This document shows, piece after piece, positions 1 to 8,442 of a stretch of 64,000 bases of DNA. The stretch's first letter is position 1, and each line of letters begins with the position of its first letter. This DNA comes from Brevundimonas sp. Lineage in GTDB: Bacteria > Pseudomonadota > Alphaproteobacteria > Caulobacterales > Caulobacteraceae. Under the pieces are notes generated by a model. That model saw nothing but the letters and a program-made list of their open reading frames with translations, did no database searches and was not told where the DNA came from. The position numbers and the translations under genes are program-made. The stretch covers positions 186,001-250,000 of the forward strand of contig NZ_JAUYNX010000016.1 in the NCBI RefSeq assembly GCF_030704825.1, written 5' to 3'.

Positions 1-6
1 TCCGCG

Positions 7-288
7 ATGATCCGGAGTTTCCGCGATCGCGAGACTGAGAAGGTCTGGGATGGCGGGCGATCGCGTCGCTTGCCGGGGGACATTCAGAACGTCGCCTTGC
101 GGAAGTTGGCGGCTCTGGATGCGGCGGAGCGACTGGACGATCTGCGTCGGCCGCCCGGCAATCAGCTGGAGGCGCTGAAGGATGACCGGAAGGGCCAGCA
201 TTCCATCCGGATCAATCAGCAGTGGCGGGTCTGTTTCCGCTGGACCGACGGAGGGTGCGAGGATGTTGAAATCTGCGACTACCACTGA
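7..288 (+). CDS. higB: HigB/RelE-type toxin
   Basis: This 93-residue basic protein matches the HigB branch of the RelE toxin fold, whose members cleave mRNA on the ribosome. It starts MIRSFRDRETEKVWDG, has the family pattern RRLPGDIQNVALRKLAALDAA, and ends with the beta-strand block QWRVCFRWTDGG followed by VEICDYH. Length is normal for the family (about 90-110 residues). The next gene, a HigA-type antitoxin, begins 26 bases before this stop codon, which is the usual toxin-first higBA arrangement with translational coupling. The ATG is only 6 bases from the window edge, so the ribosome binding site and promoter cannot be seen. Family assignment is firm; toxicity is inferred. Confidence 0.9.
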   Translation: MIRSFRDRETEKVWDGGRSRRLPGDIQNVALRKLAALDAAERLDDLRRPPGNQLEALKDDRKGQHSIRINQQWRVCFRWTDGGCEDVEICDYH

Positions 289-580
289 CGCCGACTGGCT
301 GAAGAACCCGACGCCGGGCGACGTCCTGCTGGAGGATTTCCTCAAGCCCGTCGGCATGAGCCAGACCGCCCTGGCCAACGCGATCGGCGTGCCGCCGCGC
401 CGGATCAACGAGATCGTGCTGGGCAAGCGGGCGGTGACCGCCGACACGGACCTTCGCCTGACGCGCTACTGGGGCATGAGCCAGGGGTTCTTCCTGCGGC
501 TCCAGATGAGCCATGACCTGCGCGAACAGCGGCGGAAGATCGGTCCGGCGCTGGAGATGATCACGCCGAGGGCGGCTTAG
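263..580 (+). CDS. higA: HigA-type antitoxin, XRE HTH
   Basis: This 105-residue protein is the partner antitoxin of higB. The HigA pattern is clear: NPTPGDVLLEDFLKPVGMSQTALA, then the helix-turn-helix IGVPPRRINEIVLGKRAVTADTDLRLTRYWGMSQGFFLRLQ. In this family the protein neutralises HigB and represses the operon through the HTH. I chose the ATG at 263 because it starts just before the conserved domain; an in-frame ATG at 182 would add 27 low-complexity residues lying inside higB. The 3' end overlaps the convergent gene at 561 by 20 bases, so these two transcription units have no terminator between them. Confidence 0.9.
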   Translation: MLKSATTTDADWLKNPTPGDVLLEDFLKPVGMSQTALANAIGVPPRRINEIVLGKRAVTADTDLRLTRYWGMSQGFFLRLQMSHDLREQRRKIGPALEMITPRAA

Positions 581-1274
581 CGCGTATCTCGCGGATGGGG
601 CCGCCCGGGAAGGTCAGGAAGTAGGCGGCCGAAAAACCGGCAAGGTCGATCGCATCGACAGATTCCAGTTCAAGCATTCCACTGGACCGGCTGTGGTCCG
701 CAACGATGAGCAGTCTAATGTCGTCACCAACGGCTGCACGATAGGATGGGAGCCGACTTGATTTCCTCGCAATCGCGGCTTGGGCCTGCGCCACAGCATC
801 TTGTGTTACCCAGCCTACACCATCGTCGACCTGCGACCATCTCGGGTGAAAAGCGACCCGAGCAAAGACTCTTGTCCCCGAAGGCGTTTCCATCCGTAGC
901 AGCGGATCGGCGACCGACCTATCCGCCATCCCGCTTTCCGTCAGCGCTTGGGTGACCTCATGCTGATTGGAGTCGTCGAGATGGCCGAGCACTTGCACGG
1001 TTAGGATTGTGTCGGATTGGTCTGACCAAGAGCGGTAGAGGTTGTGCAGACGTTTGGCGTTGAACGCTTCACGTTGTCTCTGCCTGGATTGGCCGCTGGC
1101 CGTCAGGTCTTCGAACGCCAGGGTGATCTCCAATCCGAAGGACTCCGCGCCCTCGGTAACCAAGAAATCTGGTTCTTCCCGGTCGTCGCTGAACACCCAA
1201 TCCTTTAAAAGGAGCCTTGAGGCTTCTTCGGCCCACCTCCGCTCCCACCATTTCTTGGTCTCGGCGGGTGTCAC
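561..1274 (-). CDS. Unknown protein with nuclease-like motif
   Basis: I do not recognise this 237-residue protein. It starts at GTG 1274, four bases overlapping the TGA of the CobS-like gene upstream (GTGA), so it is translationally coupled to it. Near residue 35 it has [18 protein letters not shown], which resembles the D-x(n)-E-x-K core of PD-(D/E)xK nucleases, with T where K is usual. A charged helix ([21 protein letters not shown]) follows. The C-terminal half has a hydrophobic strand ([11 protein letters not shown]). Base composition is visibly less GC-rich than its neighbours. The position after cobS is where cobT would be expected in many alphaproteobacteria. The nuclease reading is inference. 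Confidence 0.7.
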   Translation of the reverse strand: MTPAETKKWWERRWAEEASRLLLKDWVFSDDREEPDFLVTEGAESFGLEITLAFEDLTASGQSRQRQREAFNAKRLHNLYRSWSDQSDTILTVQVLGHLDDSNQHEVTQALTESGMADRSVADPLLRMETPSGTRVFARVAFHPRWSQVDDGVGWVTQDAVAQAQAAIARKSSRLPSYRAAVGDDIRLLIVADHSRSSGMLELESVDAIDLAGFSAAYFLTFPGGPIREIRAKPPSA

Positions 1275-2275
1275 CCCACCTTCACCCGCGTCGCCGCCTC
1301 CGGCAGATCTTCCCCGAACGCCCGCTGGTAGAACTCCGCGATCGTCGGCCGTTCCAGCTCGTCGCACTTGTTCAGGAAGGTCAGCCGGAAGGCCAGCCCC
1401 ACATCCCCCGCGAAGATGATCGCGTTCTGGGCCCAGGTGATCACCGTGCGCGGGCTCATGACCGTCGAGATGTCGCCGTTCATGAAGGCGTTGCGGGTCA
1501 TGTCGGCGACGCGGACCATGGCGGCGATGCGGCGCTGGCCCTCGGCGTCGGACCATTCGGGGACCTTGGCGGCGACGATCCCGGTCTCCACGTCGTGGTC
1601 GAGGTAGTTGAGCGTGGTGACGATGTTCCAGCGGTCCATCTGACCCTGATTGATCTGCTGGGTGCCGTGGTACAGGCCCGAGGTGTCGCCCAGGCCGATG
1701 GTGTTGGTGGTCGAGAACAGCCGGAACCATTTGTTCGGGCGGATGACGCGGTTCTGGTCCAGCAGGGTCAGGCGGCCCTGCGCCTCCAGCACGCGCTGGA
1801 TCACGAACATCACATCGGGACGGCCGGCGTCGTATTCGTCGAACACCAGGGCGATGGGGCGCTGGATGGCCCAGGGCAGCATGCCCTCGCGGAATTCGGT
1901 GATCTGTTTGCCGTCCTTGAGGACGATGGCGTGCTTGCCGACCAGATCGATGCGGCTGACGTGGCTGTCGAGGTTCACGCGCACCATCGGCCAGTTCAGC
2001 CGGGCGGCGACCTGTTCGATATGGGTCGACTTGCCGGTGCCGTGATAGCCCTGGACCATGACGCGGCGGTCGAAGGCGAAGCCGGCGCAGATGGCCAGGG
2101 TCGTCTGGGGGTCGAAGCGGTAGGCGTCGTCGATCTCGGGCACATGGCTGTCGCGCTCGGTGAAGACCGGCACGACCATGTCGCTGTCCACGCCGAAGAT
2201 CTCGCGCACGGTCGCCTTGCGGTGCGGTTCCAGGGTCAGCAGCGGATCGGGGGAGGCGTCGAGCGGGGAGGTCAT
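1271..2275 (-). CDS. cobS: CobS-family AAA+ ATPase
   Basis: This 334-residue protein is an MoxR/CobS-type AAA+ ATPase. Visible motifs are Walker [10 protein letters not shown], Walker B ALVFDEYD, a sensor region LFSTTNTIG and the CobS-typical N-terminus [19 protein letters not shown]. In aerobic cobalamin synthesis CobS and CobT form the chaperone complex that drives cobalt insertion by CobN. The ATG at 2275 ([11 protein letters not shown]) is preferred over an upstream in-frame start that adds 17 atypical residues. No cobT follows: the next gene is an unrelated protein coupled by a GTGA overlap. Because cobN and cobT are not in view, the B12 role rests on family similarity only. Confidence 0.85.
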   Translation of the reverse strand: MTSPLDASPDPLLTLEPHRKATVREIFGVDSDMVVPVFTERDSHVPEIDDAYRFDPQTTLAICAGFAFDRRVMVQGYHGTGKSTHIEQVAARLNWPMVRVNLDSHVSRIDLVGKHAIVLKDGKQITEFREGMLPWAIQRPIALVFDEYDAGRPDVMFVIQRVLEAQGRLTLLDQNRVIRPNKWFRLFSTTNTIGLGDTSGLYHGTQQINQGQMDRWNIVTTLNYLDHDVETGIVAAKVPEWSDAEGQRRIAAMVRVADMTRNAFMNGDISTVMSPRTVITWAQNAIIFAGDVGLAFRLTFLNKCDELERPTIAEFYQRAFGEDLPEAATRVKVG

Positions 2276-2367
2276 GCGCTTCCATAGAAAAGCGCGGGGG
2301 CGGGGTCCAGCGCCGGTTGGCCGCACGGTGAAAGAACGCCGCTTTACAGCCGCGGCCGCCCAGCGTA

Positions 2368-2387
2368 ATAACTGACCGGTCAGTTAT
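2368..2387. promoter_or_regulatory. Perfect 20-bp palindrome, probable TetR operator
   Basis: ATAACTGACCGGTCAGTTAT is a perfect inverted repeat ending 11 bases before the ATG of the TetR-type regulator at 2399. Its TGACCGGTCA core is of the kind bound by TetR-family repressors, and it sits where it would block transcription of the regulator and its downstream efflux genes. Autorepression is inferred from position and symmetry. The cobS gene reads away on the other side, so the site may also affect that promoter. Confidence 0.7.
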
Positions 2388-2398
2388 AAAGAATCGCC

Positions 2399-3025
2399 AT
2401 GCTGCCTCCCGGCGAACCGAAATTCCGCCGCCGCCCCGCCGACCGCCCGGCCGAAATCCTCGCCGCCGCGCTGGAGGTGTTCGCCGAGCGCGGCTTCCAG
2501 GCCGCAAGGCTGGAGGAGGTGGCCAGGCGCGCCGGCGTGTCGAAGGGCGCGCTGTATCTGTATTTCGAGACCAAGGCCGATCTGTTCCGGGCGGTGGTCA
2601 CCGACGCCATCTCGCCCAATCTGGAGCGGGTGAAGATGATGGCCGCGGCCCCCGTTCCGTTTGAACAGGCGGTGCGGATGGGCGTCGGCATGCTGGCCCG
2701 CACGGTGGTGACCGACCGCCGCATCACCGGCGTGGTCAAGCTGGTCATCGCCGAGAGCCGCAACCATCCCGAATTGGCGACCATCTGGCACGAGACGGTG
2801 GTTCAGCCCGGCATCACGTTGATGAGCGGCCTGATCGCGGCGGCGCAGGCGCGGGGCGAGGTGCGGGCGGGCGATCCGCGCCTGTTCGCCTTCGGAATCA
2901 TGGGGCCGATGATCCTGTCGATGGTCTGGCGCGAGACGTTCGAGCCGGTCGGAGCCCAACCGATCGATGTGGCGAAACTGGCCGACCAGCATCTGGACAC
3001 GGTCCTGAAGGGGATGATGCCATGA
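2399..3025 (+). CDS. TetR/AcrR-family repressor of the efflux operon
   Basis: This 208-residue protein has a TetR N-terminal helix-turn-helix: AEILAAALEVFAERGFQAARLEEVARRAGVSKGALYLYFETKADLFRAVV. The C-terminal ligand domain is helical and resembles regulators of multidrug efflux genes. The next gene overlaps its stop by four bases (ATGA at 3022), so regulator and transporter share one transcript. A perfect 20-bp palindrome lies just upstream. The likely role is ligand-released repression of its own operon; the ligand is unknown. Confidence 0.9.
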   Translation: MLPPGEPKFRRRPADRPAEILAAALEVFAERGFQAARLEEVARRAGVSKGALYLYFETKADLFRAVVTDAISPNLERVKMMAAAPVPFEQAVRMGVGMLARTVVTDRRITGVVKLVIAESRNHPELATIWHETVVQPGITLMSGLIAAAQARGEVRAGDPRLFAFGIMGPMILSMVWRETFEPVGAQPIDVAKLADQHLDTVLKGMMP

Positions 3026-4011
3026 CGCGTCCGAAACCGGGGCTGCGGCCCGTGCTGGCGCTGGGCGCGATCGCCGTCATCGGCGCGCTGGTCTGGTGGC
3101 TGTTCCTGCGCGGCGGCGAGGCGCGGACCCTGACCGGCTATATCGAGGGCGAGCGGGTCTATCTGGCGGCGCCGGTCTCCGGGTCTGTCGCCGCCCTGTA
3201 TGTGCGCGAGGGCCAGCGGGTGGCGGCCGGCGGGCGGACCTTCCTGATCGACCCCGGCATCCAGCGGGCCCAGGCCGAGGGCGCCGCGGCGGCCGTCGGC
3301 GCGGCCGAGGCGCGGGCCGAGGACCTGAGGAAGGGCCAGCGGGCCGAGGAGCTGTCGGTGTTCGACGCGGAGCTGCAGGCGGCGCTGGCGGCCGAGCGCG
3401 TGGCCGAGGCGGACTGGTCCCGCATAGAGCCGCTGGTGCGGCGCGGCATCTATGCGCCGGCGCGGCTGGACCAGGTGCGGGCGGCGCGCGACGCGGCCCG
3501 GGCCCAGACGGCGGCGGTGCGGCGGCGGCGCGAGGTGGCGACCCTCGGCGCCCGCGAGGACGCGCTGCGTCAGGCCGAACAGCAGGCGGCCCAGGCGGAG
3601 GGCGGACTGAGCGAGGCCAATGCGCGGCTGGGCCAGCTGGCGCCAACGGCCCCCGGCGCGGCGCGGGTGGAGGAGATCTTCTACCGGCCGGGCGAATGGG
3701 CGGCGGCCAATGCGCCGATCCTGGCCCTGCTGCCCGACCGCGAGGTCAAGCTGGTCTTCTTCGTGCCCGAGGCGGAGATGGCGCGGTATCGACCGGGCCG
3801 GACCGTCAGCTTCCGCTGCGACGGCTGCGCGGCCCCGGGCAGCGCCCGGATCACCTGGGTCAGCGCCCGGCCCGAGTTCACCCCGCCGATCCTGTACAGC
3901 AAGGGCAGCCGCGACCGGCTGGTCTATCGCGTCGAGGCCCTGCCGGCGAACGCGGCGACGCTGAACCCGGGCCTGCCGGTGGATGTGGCGCCGCTGGAGG
4001 CGGGGGAGTGA
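3022..4011 (+). CDS. HlyD-family membrane fusion protein
   Basis: This 329-residue protein is a periplasmic adaptor of an ABC exporter, of the YbhG/HlyD type. An N-terminal membrane anchor (LALGAIAVIGALVWWLFL) is followed by the biotinyl-lipoyl half motif [33 protein letters not shown] long Ala/Arg/Glu-rich coiled-coil hairpin runs from about residue 85 to 205. The second lipoyl half (EIFYRPGEWAAANAPILALLPD) and a beta-barrel segment follow. It should bridge the inner-membrane permease to an outer-membrane channel, which is not encoded here. It overlaps the upstream regulator (ATGA) and the downstream ATPase (GTGA). Confidence 0.9.
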   Translation: MTRPKPGLRPVLALGAIAVIGALVWWLFLRGGEARTLTGYIEGERVYLAAPVSGSVAALYVREGQRVAAGGRTFLIDPGIQRAQAEGAAAAVGAAEARAEDLRKGQRAEELSVFDAELQAALAAERVAEADWSRIEPLVRRGIYAPARLDQVRAARDAARAQTAAVRRRREVATLGAREDALRQAEQQAAQAEGGLSEANARLGQLAPTAPGAARVEEIFYRPGEWAAANAPILALLPDREVKLVFFVPEAEMARYRPGRTVSFRCDGCAAPGSARITWVSARPEFTPPILYSKGSRDRLVYRVEALPANAATLNPGLPVDVAPLEAGE

Positions 4012-4946
4012 CCGAGGTCGCCGACCCCGTCATCGACGTGCGCGGGCTGAACAAGTCGTTCGGCGCCCTGCATGCGGTGAAGGATTTCGGCATCACCGTG
4101 AACCGGGGCCGCATCTGCGGCTTTCTGGGGCCCAATGGCGCGGGCAAGACCACGACCCTGCGGATGCTGTGCGGCCTGCTGACGCCCGACAGCGGCGAGG
4201 GGACGGTGCTGGGCCATGACGTCATGACCCAGTCGCGGCTGATCAAGCAGCGCGTCGGCTATATGACGCAGAAATTCTCGCTCTACGAAGACCTGTCGAT
4301 CGAGCAGAATCTGACCTTCACGGCGCGGGTGCACGAGTTGGACCGGCGCAAGGCGCGGGTCGAGGCGGCGCTGGAGCGGCTGGGGCTGATCGGGCGGCGG
4401 GCGCAGCTGGCGGGCCATCTGTCGGGCGGGTGGAAGCAGCGGCTGGCGCTGGCGGCGGCGACCCTGCATTCGCCGGATCTGCTGCTGCTGGACGAGCCGA
4501 CGGCGGGGGTGGACCCGGAGGCGCGGCGCACCTTCTGGGACGAGATCCACGCGCTGGCGGGCGAGGGCATGACGGTGCTGGTCTCGACCCACTACATGGA
4601 CGAGGCCGAGCGCTGTCACGAGATCGCCTATATCGCCGGCGGCCGGACGCTGGCGCGGGGCACGGCGGACGAGGTGATCGAGGCCTCGGGTCTGATCACC
4701 TTCCACGCCGAGGGGCCGGGGGCCGACCGGCTGGCGCCCGGGCTGCGCGGCCAGCCGGGGGTGGAGATGGCGGCGCCGTTCGGGACCACCCTGCATGTGT
4801 CCGGCCGCGACCGGGCGGCGCTGGAGGCGGCGATCCAGCCGTACCGCAAGGCGCCGCTGGACTGGTCCGAGACGCGGCCGACGCTGGAGGACGTCTTCAT
4901 CCAGCTGATCCACGACCTCGAGACCGGGAAGGCGAGAGCGGCATGA
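4008..4946 (+). CDS. ABC transporter ATP-binding protein
   Basis: This 312-residue ATPase energises the exporter. It has Walker A GPNGAGKTT, the signature LSGGWKQRLALAAA, Walker B LLLLDEPTAGVDPEARR and H-loop STHYMDEAERC. The C-terminal stretch after about residue 220 matches the small regulatory extension of ABC-2 drug and polysaccharide exporters. The start is GTG at 4008, overlapping the TGA of the adaptor gene. Earlier in-frame codons lie inside the hlyD-like gene and give no homologous protein. Only one ATPase domain is present, whereas E. coli YbhF has two, so the pump probably uses homodimers of this protein and of the permease. Confidence 0.92.
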   Translation: MTEVADPVIDVRGLNKSFGALHAVKDFGITVNRGRICGFLGPNGAGKTTTLRMLCGLLTPDSGEGTVLGHDVMTQSRLIKQRVGYMTQKFSLYEDLSIEQNLTFTARVHELDRRKARVEAALERLGLIGRRAQLAGHLSGGWKQRLALAAATLHSPDLLLLDEPTAGVDPEARRTFWDEIHALAGEGMTVLVSTHYMDEAERCHEIAYIAGGRTLARGTADEVIEASGLITFHAEGPGADRLAPGLRGQPGVEMAAPFGTTLHVSGRDRAALEAAIQPYRKAPLDWSETRPTLEDVFIQLIHDLETGKARAA

Positions 4947-6070
4947 TCTCCCTGACCCGCACCTGGGCCGTGATGGCCAAGGAGTTCGTGCAGCTGACGC
5001 GCGACCGGCTGACCTATGCGATGATCCTGCTGATGCCGATCATCCAGCTGCTGCTGTTCGGCTACGCCATCAACGACGATCCGCGCGGCCTGCCGACGGC
5101 GGTGCTGGTGCAGGACAACGGCGGCTTCTCGCGCTCGATCCTGACCGCGATGGACAACAGCGGCTATTTCGATCTGGTGCTTCGGGCCCGCAGTCAGGCC
5201 GAGCTGGACCGGGCCATGGAGCGGGGCGACATCCAGTTCGCGGTGATCATCCCGGCCGACTTCACCCAACGGGTGGTGCGCGGGGACCGGGCCCAGCTGC
5301 TGGTGGAGGCGGACGCCTCGGACCCGTCGGCGACCAGCGGGGCGGTGGCGGCCCTGGCCAGCCTGCCGACCCAGGCCCTGACGCGCGAGCTGACGGGCCC
5401 GCTGGCGAACCGGGCGCCGGGGAGCCAGCCGTTCGAGGTGGTCGTGCACCGGCGCTACAATCCCGAGGCCATCACCGCCTACAACATCGTGCCCGGCCTG
5501 CTGGGGGTGATCCTGTCGATGACGCTGGTGATGATGACCTCGCTGGGCATGGCCCGCGAGCGCGAGCGCGGCACGATGGAGAGCCTGCTGGCCACGCCGG
5601 TGCGCCCGCTGGAGGTGATGATCGGCAAGCTGACGCCCTATGTGGTGGTGGGCCTGTTGCAGGCGACGGTCATCCTGGTGATGGCCCGGCTGCTGTTCCA
5701 GGTGCCGATGAGCGGCGGCTGGATCGCCCTGGGGACGGGGCTGATGCTGTTCATCGTCGGCTCGCTGTCGCTGGGCTTCCTGATCTCGACCGTGGCGAAA
5801 ACGCAGCTGCAGGCGATGCAGATGAGCGTCTTCTACATGCTGCCGTCGATCCTGCTGTCGGGCTTCATGTTCCCGTTCCGGGGCATGCCGGGGTGGGCCC
5901 AGGCCATCGGCACGGCGATCCCCGTCACCCATTTCCTGCGGGTGGTGCGGGGATCGCTGCTCAAGGGCGTGGGGCTGGAGAACGCCGGGCCCAGCCTGTT
6001 CGCCCTGGCCCTGTTCGTGCTGGCGGTCGGGTCGCTGGCGATGCTGCGCTACAGGACGACGCTGGACTAG
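4943..6070 (+). CDS. ABC-2 type transporter permease
   Basis: This 375-residue inner-membrane protein has the ABC-2 permease layout. One N-terminal transmembrane helix (YAMILLMPIIQLLLFGYAIN) leads to a large extracytoplasmic domain of about 150 residues. A C-terminal bundle of five helices follows, containing ERERGTMESLLATPVRP, the hallmark coupling-helix region. The ATG overlaps the ATPase stop (ATGA at 4943). The last four bases overlap the convergent ohr gene. It completes a four-gene efflux operon with a single permease; related ybh operons have two. Confidence 0.92.
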   Translation: MISLTRTWAVMAKEFVQLTRDRLTYAMILLMPIIQLLLFGYAINDDPRGLPTAVLVQDNGGFSRSILTAMDNSGYFDLVLRARSQAELDRAMERGDIQFAVIIPADFTQRVVRGDRAQLLVEADASDPSATSGAVAALASLPTQALTRELTGPLANRAPGSQPFEVVVHRRYNPEAITAYNIVPGLLGVILSMTLVMMTSLGMARERERGTMESLLATPVRPLEVMIGKLTPYVVVGLLQATVILVMARLLFQVPMSGGWIALGTGLMLFIVGSLSLGFLISTVAKTQLQAMQMSVFYMLPSILLSGFMFPFRGMPGWAQAIGTAIPVTHFLRVVRGSLLKGVGLENAGPSLFALALFVLAVGSLAMLRYRTTLD

Positions 6071-6495
6071 GTCGCCGTCAGCTTCACATCCACATTGCCC
6101 CGGGTGGCGTTGGAGTAGGGGCAGACCTGATGGGCCTTGCGGATCAGGTCGTCGATGACCGCCTGATCGAGGCCGTGGTCGGTGACGGTCAGCTCGACGT
6201 CGAGGTTGAAGCCCTCGCCCCTCGTGTTCTTGCCGAAGCCGATGCCCGCCGCGACCTTGGTGTCCGGCCCGACCGGGGCGCCCGCCTTGCCGCTGACCAG
6301 CCGCAGGGCGCCGAGGTAGCAGGCGGCGTAGCCGGTGGCGAACAGCTGTTCGGGATTGGTCCCGGCGCCGCCCTTGCCGCCCATTTCGGTCGGGACGGAC
6401 AGCAGGACGTCGATCTTGCCGTCGTCGGTGGCGGATCGGCCTTCGTCACGGCCGCCGCCCGAGGCGACAGCGTGGGCGCGGTAGAGGACTTCCAT
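6067..6495 (-). CDS. ohr: Organic hydroperoxide resistance protein (Ohr/OsmC)
   Basis: This 142-residue protein belongs to the Ohr branch of the OsmC family: thiol peroxidases that reduce organic hydroperoxides using dihydrolipoyl groups. Both reactive cysteines are in their family contexts, TGYAACYLGALRLV near residue 60 and AHQVCPYSNATRGNV near residue 124. The N-terminus (YRAHAVASGGGRDEGRSATDDG) and the NPEQLFATGYAAC block are characteristic. A good ribosome binding site (AGGAG) precedes the ATG. No MarR-type OhrR regulator is next to it; instead an AraC-type regulator is divergent, 85 bases away. Confidence 0.93.
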   Translation of the reverse strand: MEVLYRAHAVASGGGRDEGRSATDDGKIDVLLSVPTEMGGKGGAGTNPEQLFATGYAACYLGALRLVSGKAGAPVGPDTKVAAGIGFGKNTRGEGFNLDVELTVTDHGLDQAVIDDLIRKAHQVCPYSNATRGNVDVKLTAT

Positions 6496-6580
6496 GGGAG
6501 GGCTCCTGTATCGGGGGAGCCCCTACCTATGTACGGCGGGCTGTCGATGCGAGGGCGGCGATCCTGTAGAGTGCGCCGCG

Positions 6581-7264
6581 ATGGAGCCATCCCCGCCCGT
6601 TCGCCAGCAGCTCGCGCCCCGGCAGCGAATCCCGCGCCACCGCCACCAGGGCGCCTACGCCGCCCTGGTGCTGCGCGGCGGCTATGACGAGGCGGGGGAG
6701 ACAGGCCGGCGCCGGCTGACGGCGGGCGACGTGGCGGTCCATGAGATGTTCTCCAGCCATCAGAACGCCGTGGCCGGGTGCGGGGCGGTGGTGCTGAATC
6801 TGCCGGTGCGGCAGATCTCCGCCGGCTTCGGCCGGATCGCCGATCCCGACGCCGTCGCCCGTCTGGCGGAAACCCGGCCGCTGGAGGCGTCGCGGCTGCT
6901 GCGGGCGACCTTCGTCGGCGCGACGGTCGAGATCGGGGACTGGCCGGACCTGCTGGCGCGGGACCTTCTCGCCGGACCGGGGGTGTCGCTGCACGACTGG
7001 GCCATGGCCCGCGGCCTCGCCCCGGAGACGCTCTCGCGCGGATTCCGGCGGGCGTTCGGCGTCACGCCCAAGCGCTTCCGCTACGAGGCCCAGGCGCGGC
7101 GCGCGTTTCGGGCCGTCACCGAAGGGCAGGGGGCGCTGGTGGAGGCGGCGCTGGAGTCCGGCTTCGCCGACCAGAGCCATATGAGCCGCGCGGTCGCCGA
7201 CCTGACCGGCGCGCCCCCGGGGCGCTGGCGGCGATGGTCAAGTGGAGACAAGACCGCCGGATAG
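6581..7264 (+). CDS. AraC-family transcriptional regulator
   Basis: This 227-residue protein has an N-terminal cupin-like half (RQRIPRHRHQGAYAALVLRGGYDEAGETGRRRLTAGDVAVHE) and a C-terminal double helix-turn-helix of the AraC type. In the latter, LHDWAMARGLAPETLSRGFRRAFGVTPKRFRYE is the first HTH and ALVEAALESGFADQSHMSRA the second. The ATG at 6581 is used because upstream in-frame codons encode no cupin sequence. The cupin histidines (HRHQ) suggest metal or small-molecule sensing. It is divergent from ohr, so it may regulate that gene, but nothing in the sequence proves this. Confidence 0.85.
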   Translation: MEPSPPVRQQLAPRQRIPRHRHQGAYAALVLRGGYDEAGETGRRRLTAGDVAVHEMFSSHQNAVAGCGAVVLNLPVRQISAGFGRIADPDAVARLAETRPLEASRLLRATFVGATVEIGDWPDLLARDLLAGPGVSLHDWAMARGLAPETLSRGFRRAFGVTPKRFRYEAQARRAFRAVTEGQGALVEAALESGFADQSHMSRAVADLTGAPPGRWRRWSSGDKTAG

Positions 7265-7284
7265 GATGGCGGCAGGCTGGCGTC

Positions 7285-8439
7285 ATGCTTCGCCGAACCT
7301 TGCTGGCCGCTCCCCTGGCCCTCCTCGCCGCGCCCGCCCTGGCGCAAGCCGTCGCCGCCCCGCTGATGCGCACGGTCTGGACCATCGCCAGCTCGGAAGG
7401 CGTCGACGCCCTGGCCTTCCTGGGTCCGCTTTCGGGCAAGCCCTTCTACGCCGACCACTATCCGGACGAGCTGGCGGCCTTCAAACCCCGGCTGGGCGAG
7501 GAGACGATGGAGGCCCTGATGAGTCTCCATGCCGAGGCCGAAGCCGTCGGCGGCCTGCTCTGGCCCGGGCTGACATTGATCTTCTCCGGCGGGCCGGACG
7601 CGACCATCGAAGACTTGCTGGCCGCCCTCGACGCCGCCGAGACGGTGCTGGAGCCGCCGTTCCGGGCCAGCGTCTATTGGGACGTCGCGGACTGGGACCG
7701 GTTCATCGCCGGGCGGGACCGCCTCCGCCTCGTCCTCACCGGGCTGCGCGACGCGGGCTTCGCGGCCTTCCGGAACGAGCGCATCGCCGGACCGGCGGAG
7801 CGGAAGACGGCTGAATTGACGGCGCTGTTTTCCCGGCTGGACATCATCGCCGAACAGGAGCGGCTGCTGGGCCGCGCGCTGGAGCCCGGGATCCGGGTCG
7901 AGCTGTCCTGGTTCTGCCGGCCGCACGGGGTCAAGGTCCAGGGGCAGAGGTTCATCACCCATGTCGCCGCCAGCGACCAGATCATGGTGCTGACCGCGGC
8001 CCACGAAATCCTGCATCCGCCGTTCGACATGCAGGGGCCGGTCGCCCGGGCCTGCTACGCGGTGCTGGAGGCGGACCCCCTGTTCAGCCGCATCCTCGCC
8101 GAGAAGGATCCCGGGACGGGCTACAATTCGCTCGAGGGCATTCTGAACGAGGACACCTGCCAGGCGCTGGACCAGATCATCCAGGAGCGGCTGGGCCTGG
8201 CCTTCCGTCCCCCGGCCGCTCGCTGGAACCGCGCGGACCAGGGCATGCATGTCCTGGCCGCCGGCCTGTACGGGACCCTCATGGCCGAGGGGTACGACCG
8301 GACCGGCGGGAATCTGGAAGCCTGGATGCTGGAGGCCGCGACCACCGGCAAGCTGTCGCCCTCCCGGCTGCACGCGGCCGCGGCGCGGGTGCTGGAAAAA
8401 CCGGTCGACCGGCTGTGGACGACTCCGGCCGCGGCGTGA
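7285..8439 (+). CDS. Secreted protein with HExxH motif, unknown
   Basis: This 384-residue protein begins with a clear signal peptide (MLRRTLLAAPLALLAAPALAQA). I do not recognise a named family. At residues 240-244 it carries HEILH in the context LTAAHEILHPPFD, the zinc-binding signature of gluzincin metallopeptidases. About 45 residues on, NSLEGILNEDTCQALDQ offers acidic residues that could be the third ligand. A possible role is a periplasmic metal-dependent hydrolase; proteolysis is inferred from the motif alone. The ATG lies 20 bases after the AraC-type gene. The stop is 3 bases from the end of the convergent DnaJ-like gene. Confidence 0.75.
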   Translation: MLRRTLLAAPLALLAAPALAQAVAAPLMRTVWTIASSEGVDALAFLGPLSGKPFYADHYPDELAAFKPRLGEETMEALMSLHAEAEAVGGLLWPGLTLIFSGGPDATIEDLLAALDAAETVLEPPFRASVYWDVADWDRFIAGRDRLRLVLTGLRDAGFAAFRNERIAGPAERKTAELTALFSRLDIIAEQERLLGRALEPGIRVELSWFCRPHGVKVQGQRFITHVAASDQIMVLTAAHEILHPPFDMQGPVARACYAVLEADPLFSRILAEKDPGTGYNSLEGILNEDTCQALDQIIQERLGLAFRPPAARWNRADQGMHVLAAGLYGTLMAEGYDRTGGNLEAWMLEAATTGKLSPSRLHAAAARVLEKPVDRLWTTPAAA

Positions 8440-8442
8440 GCG

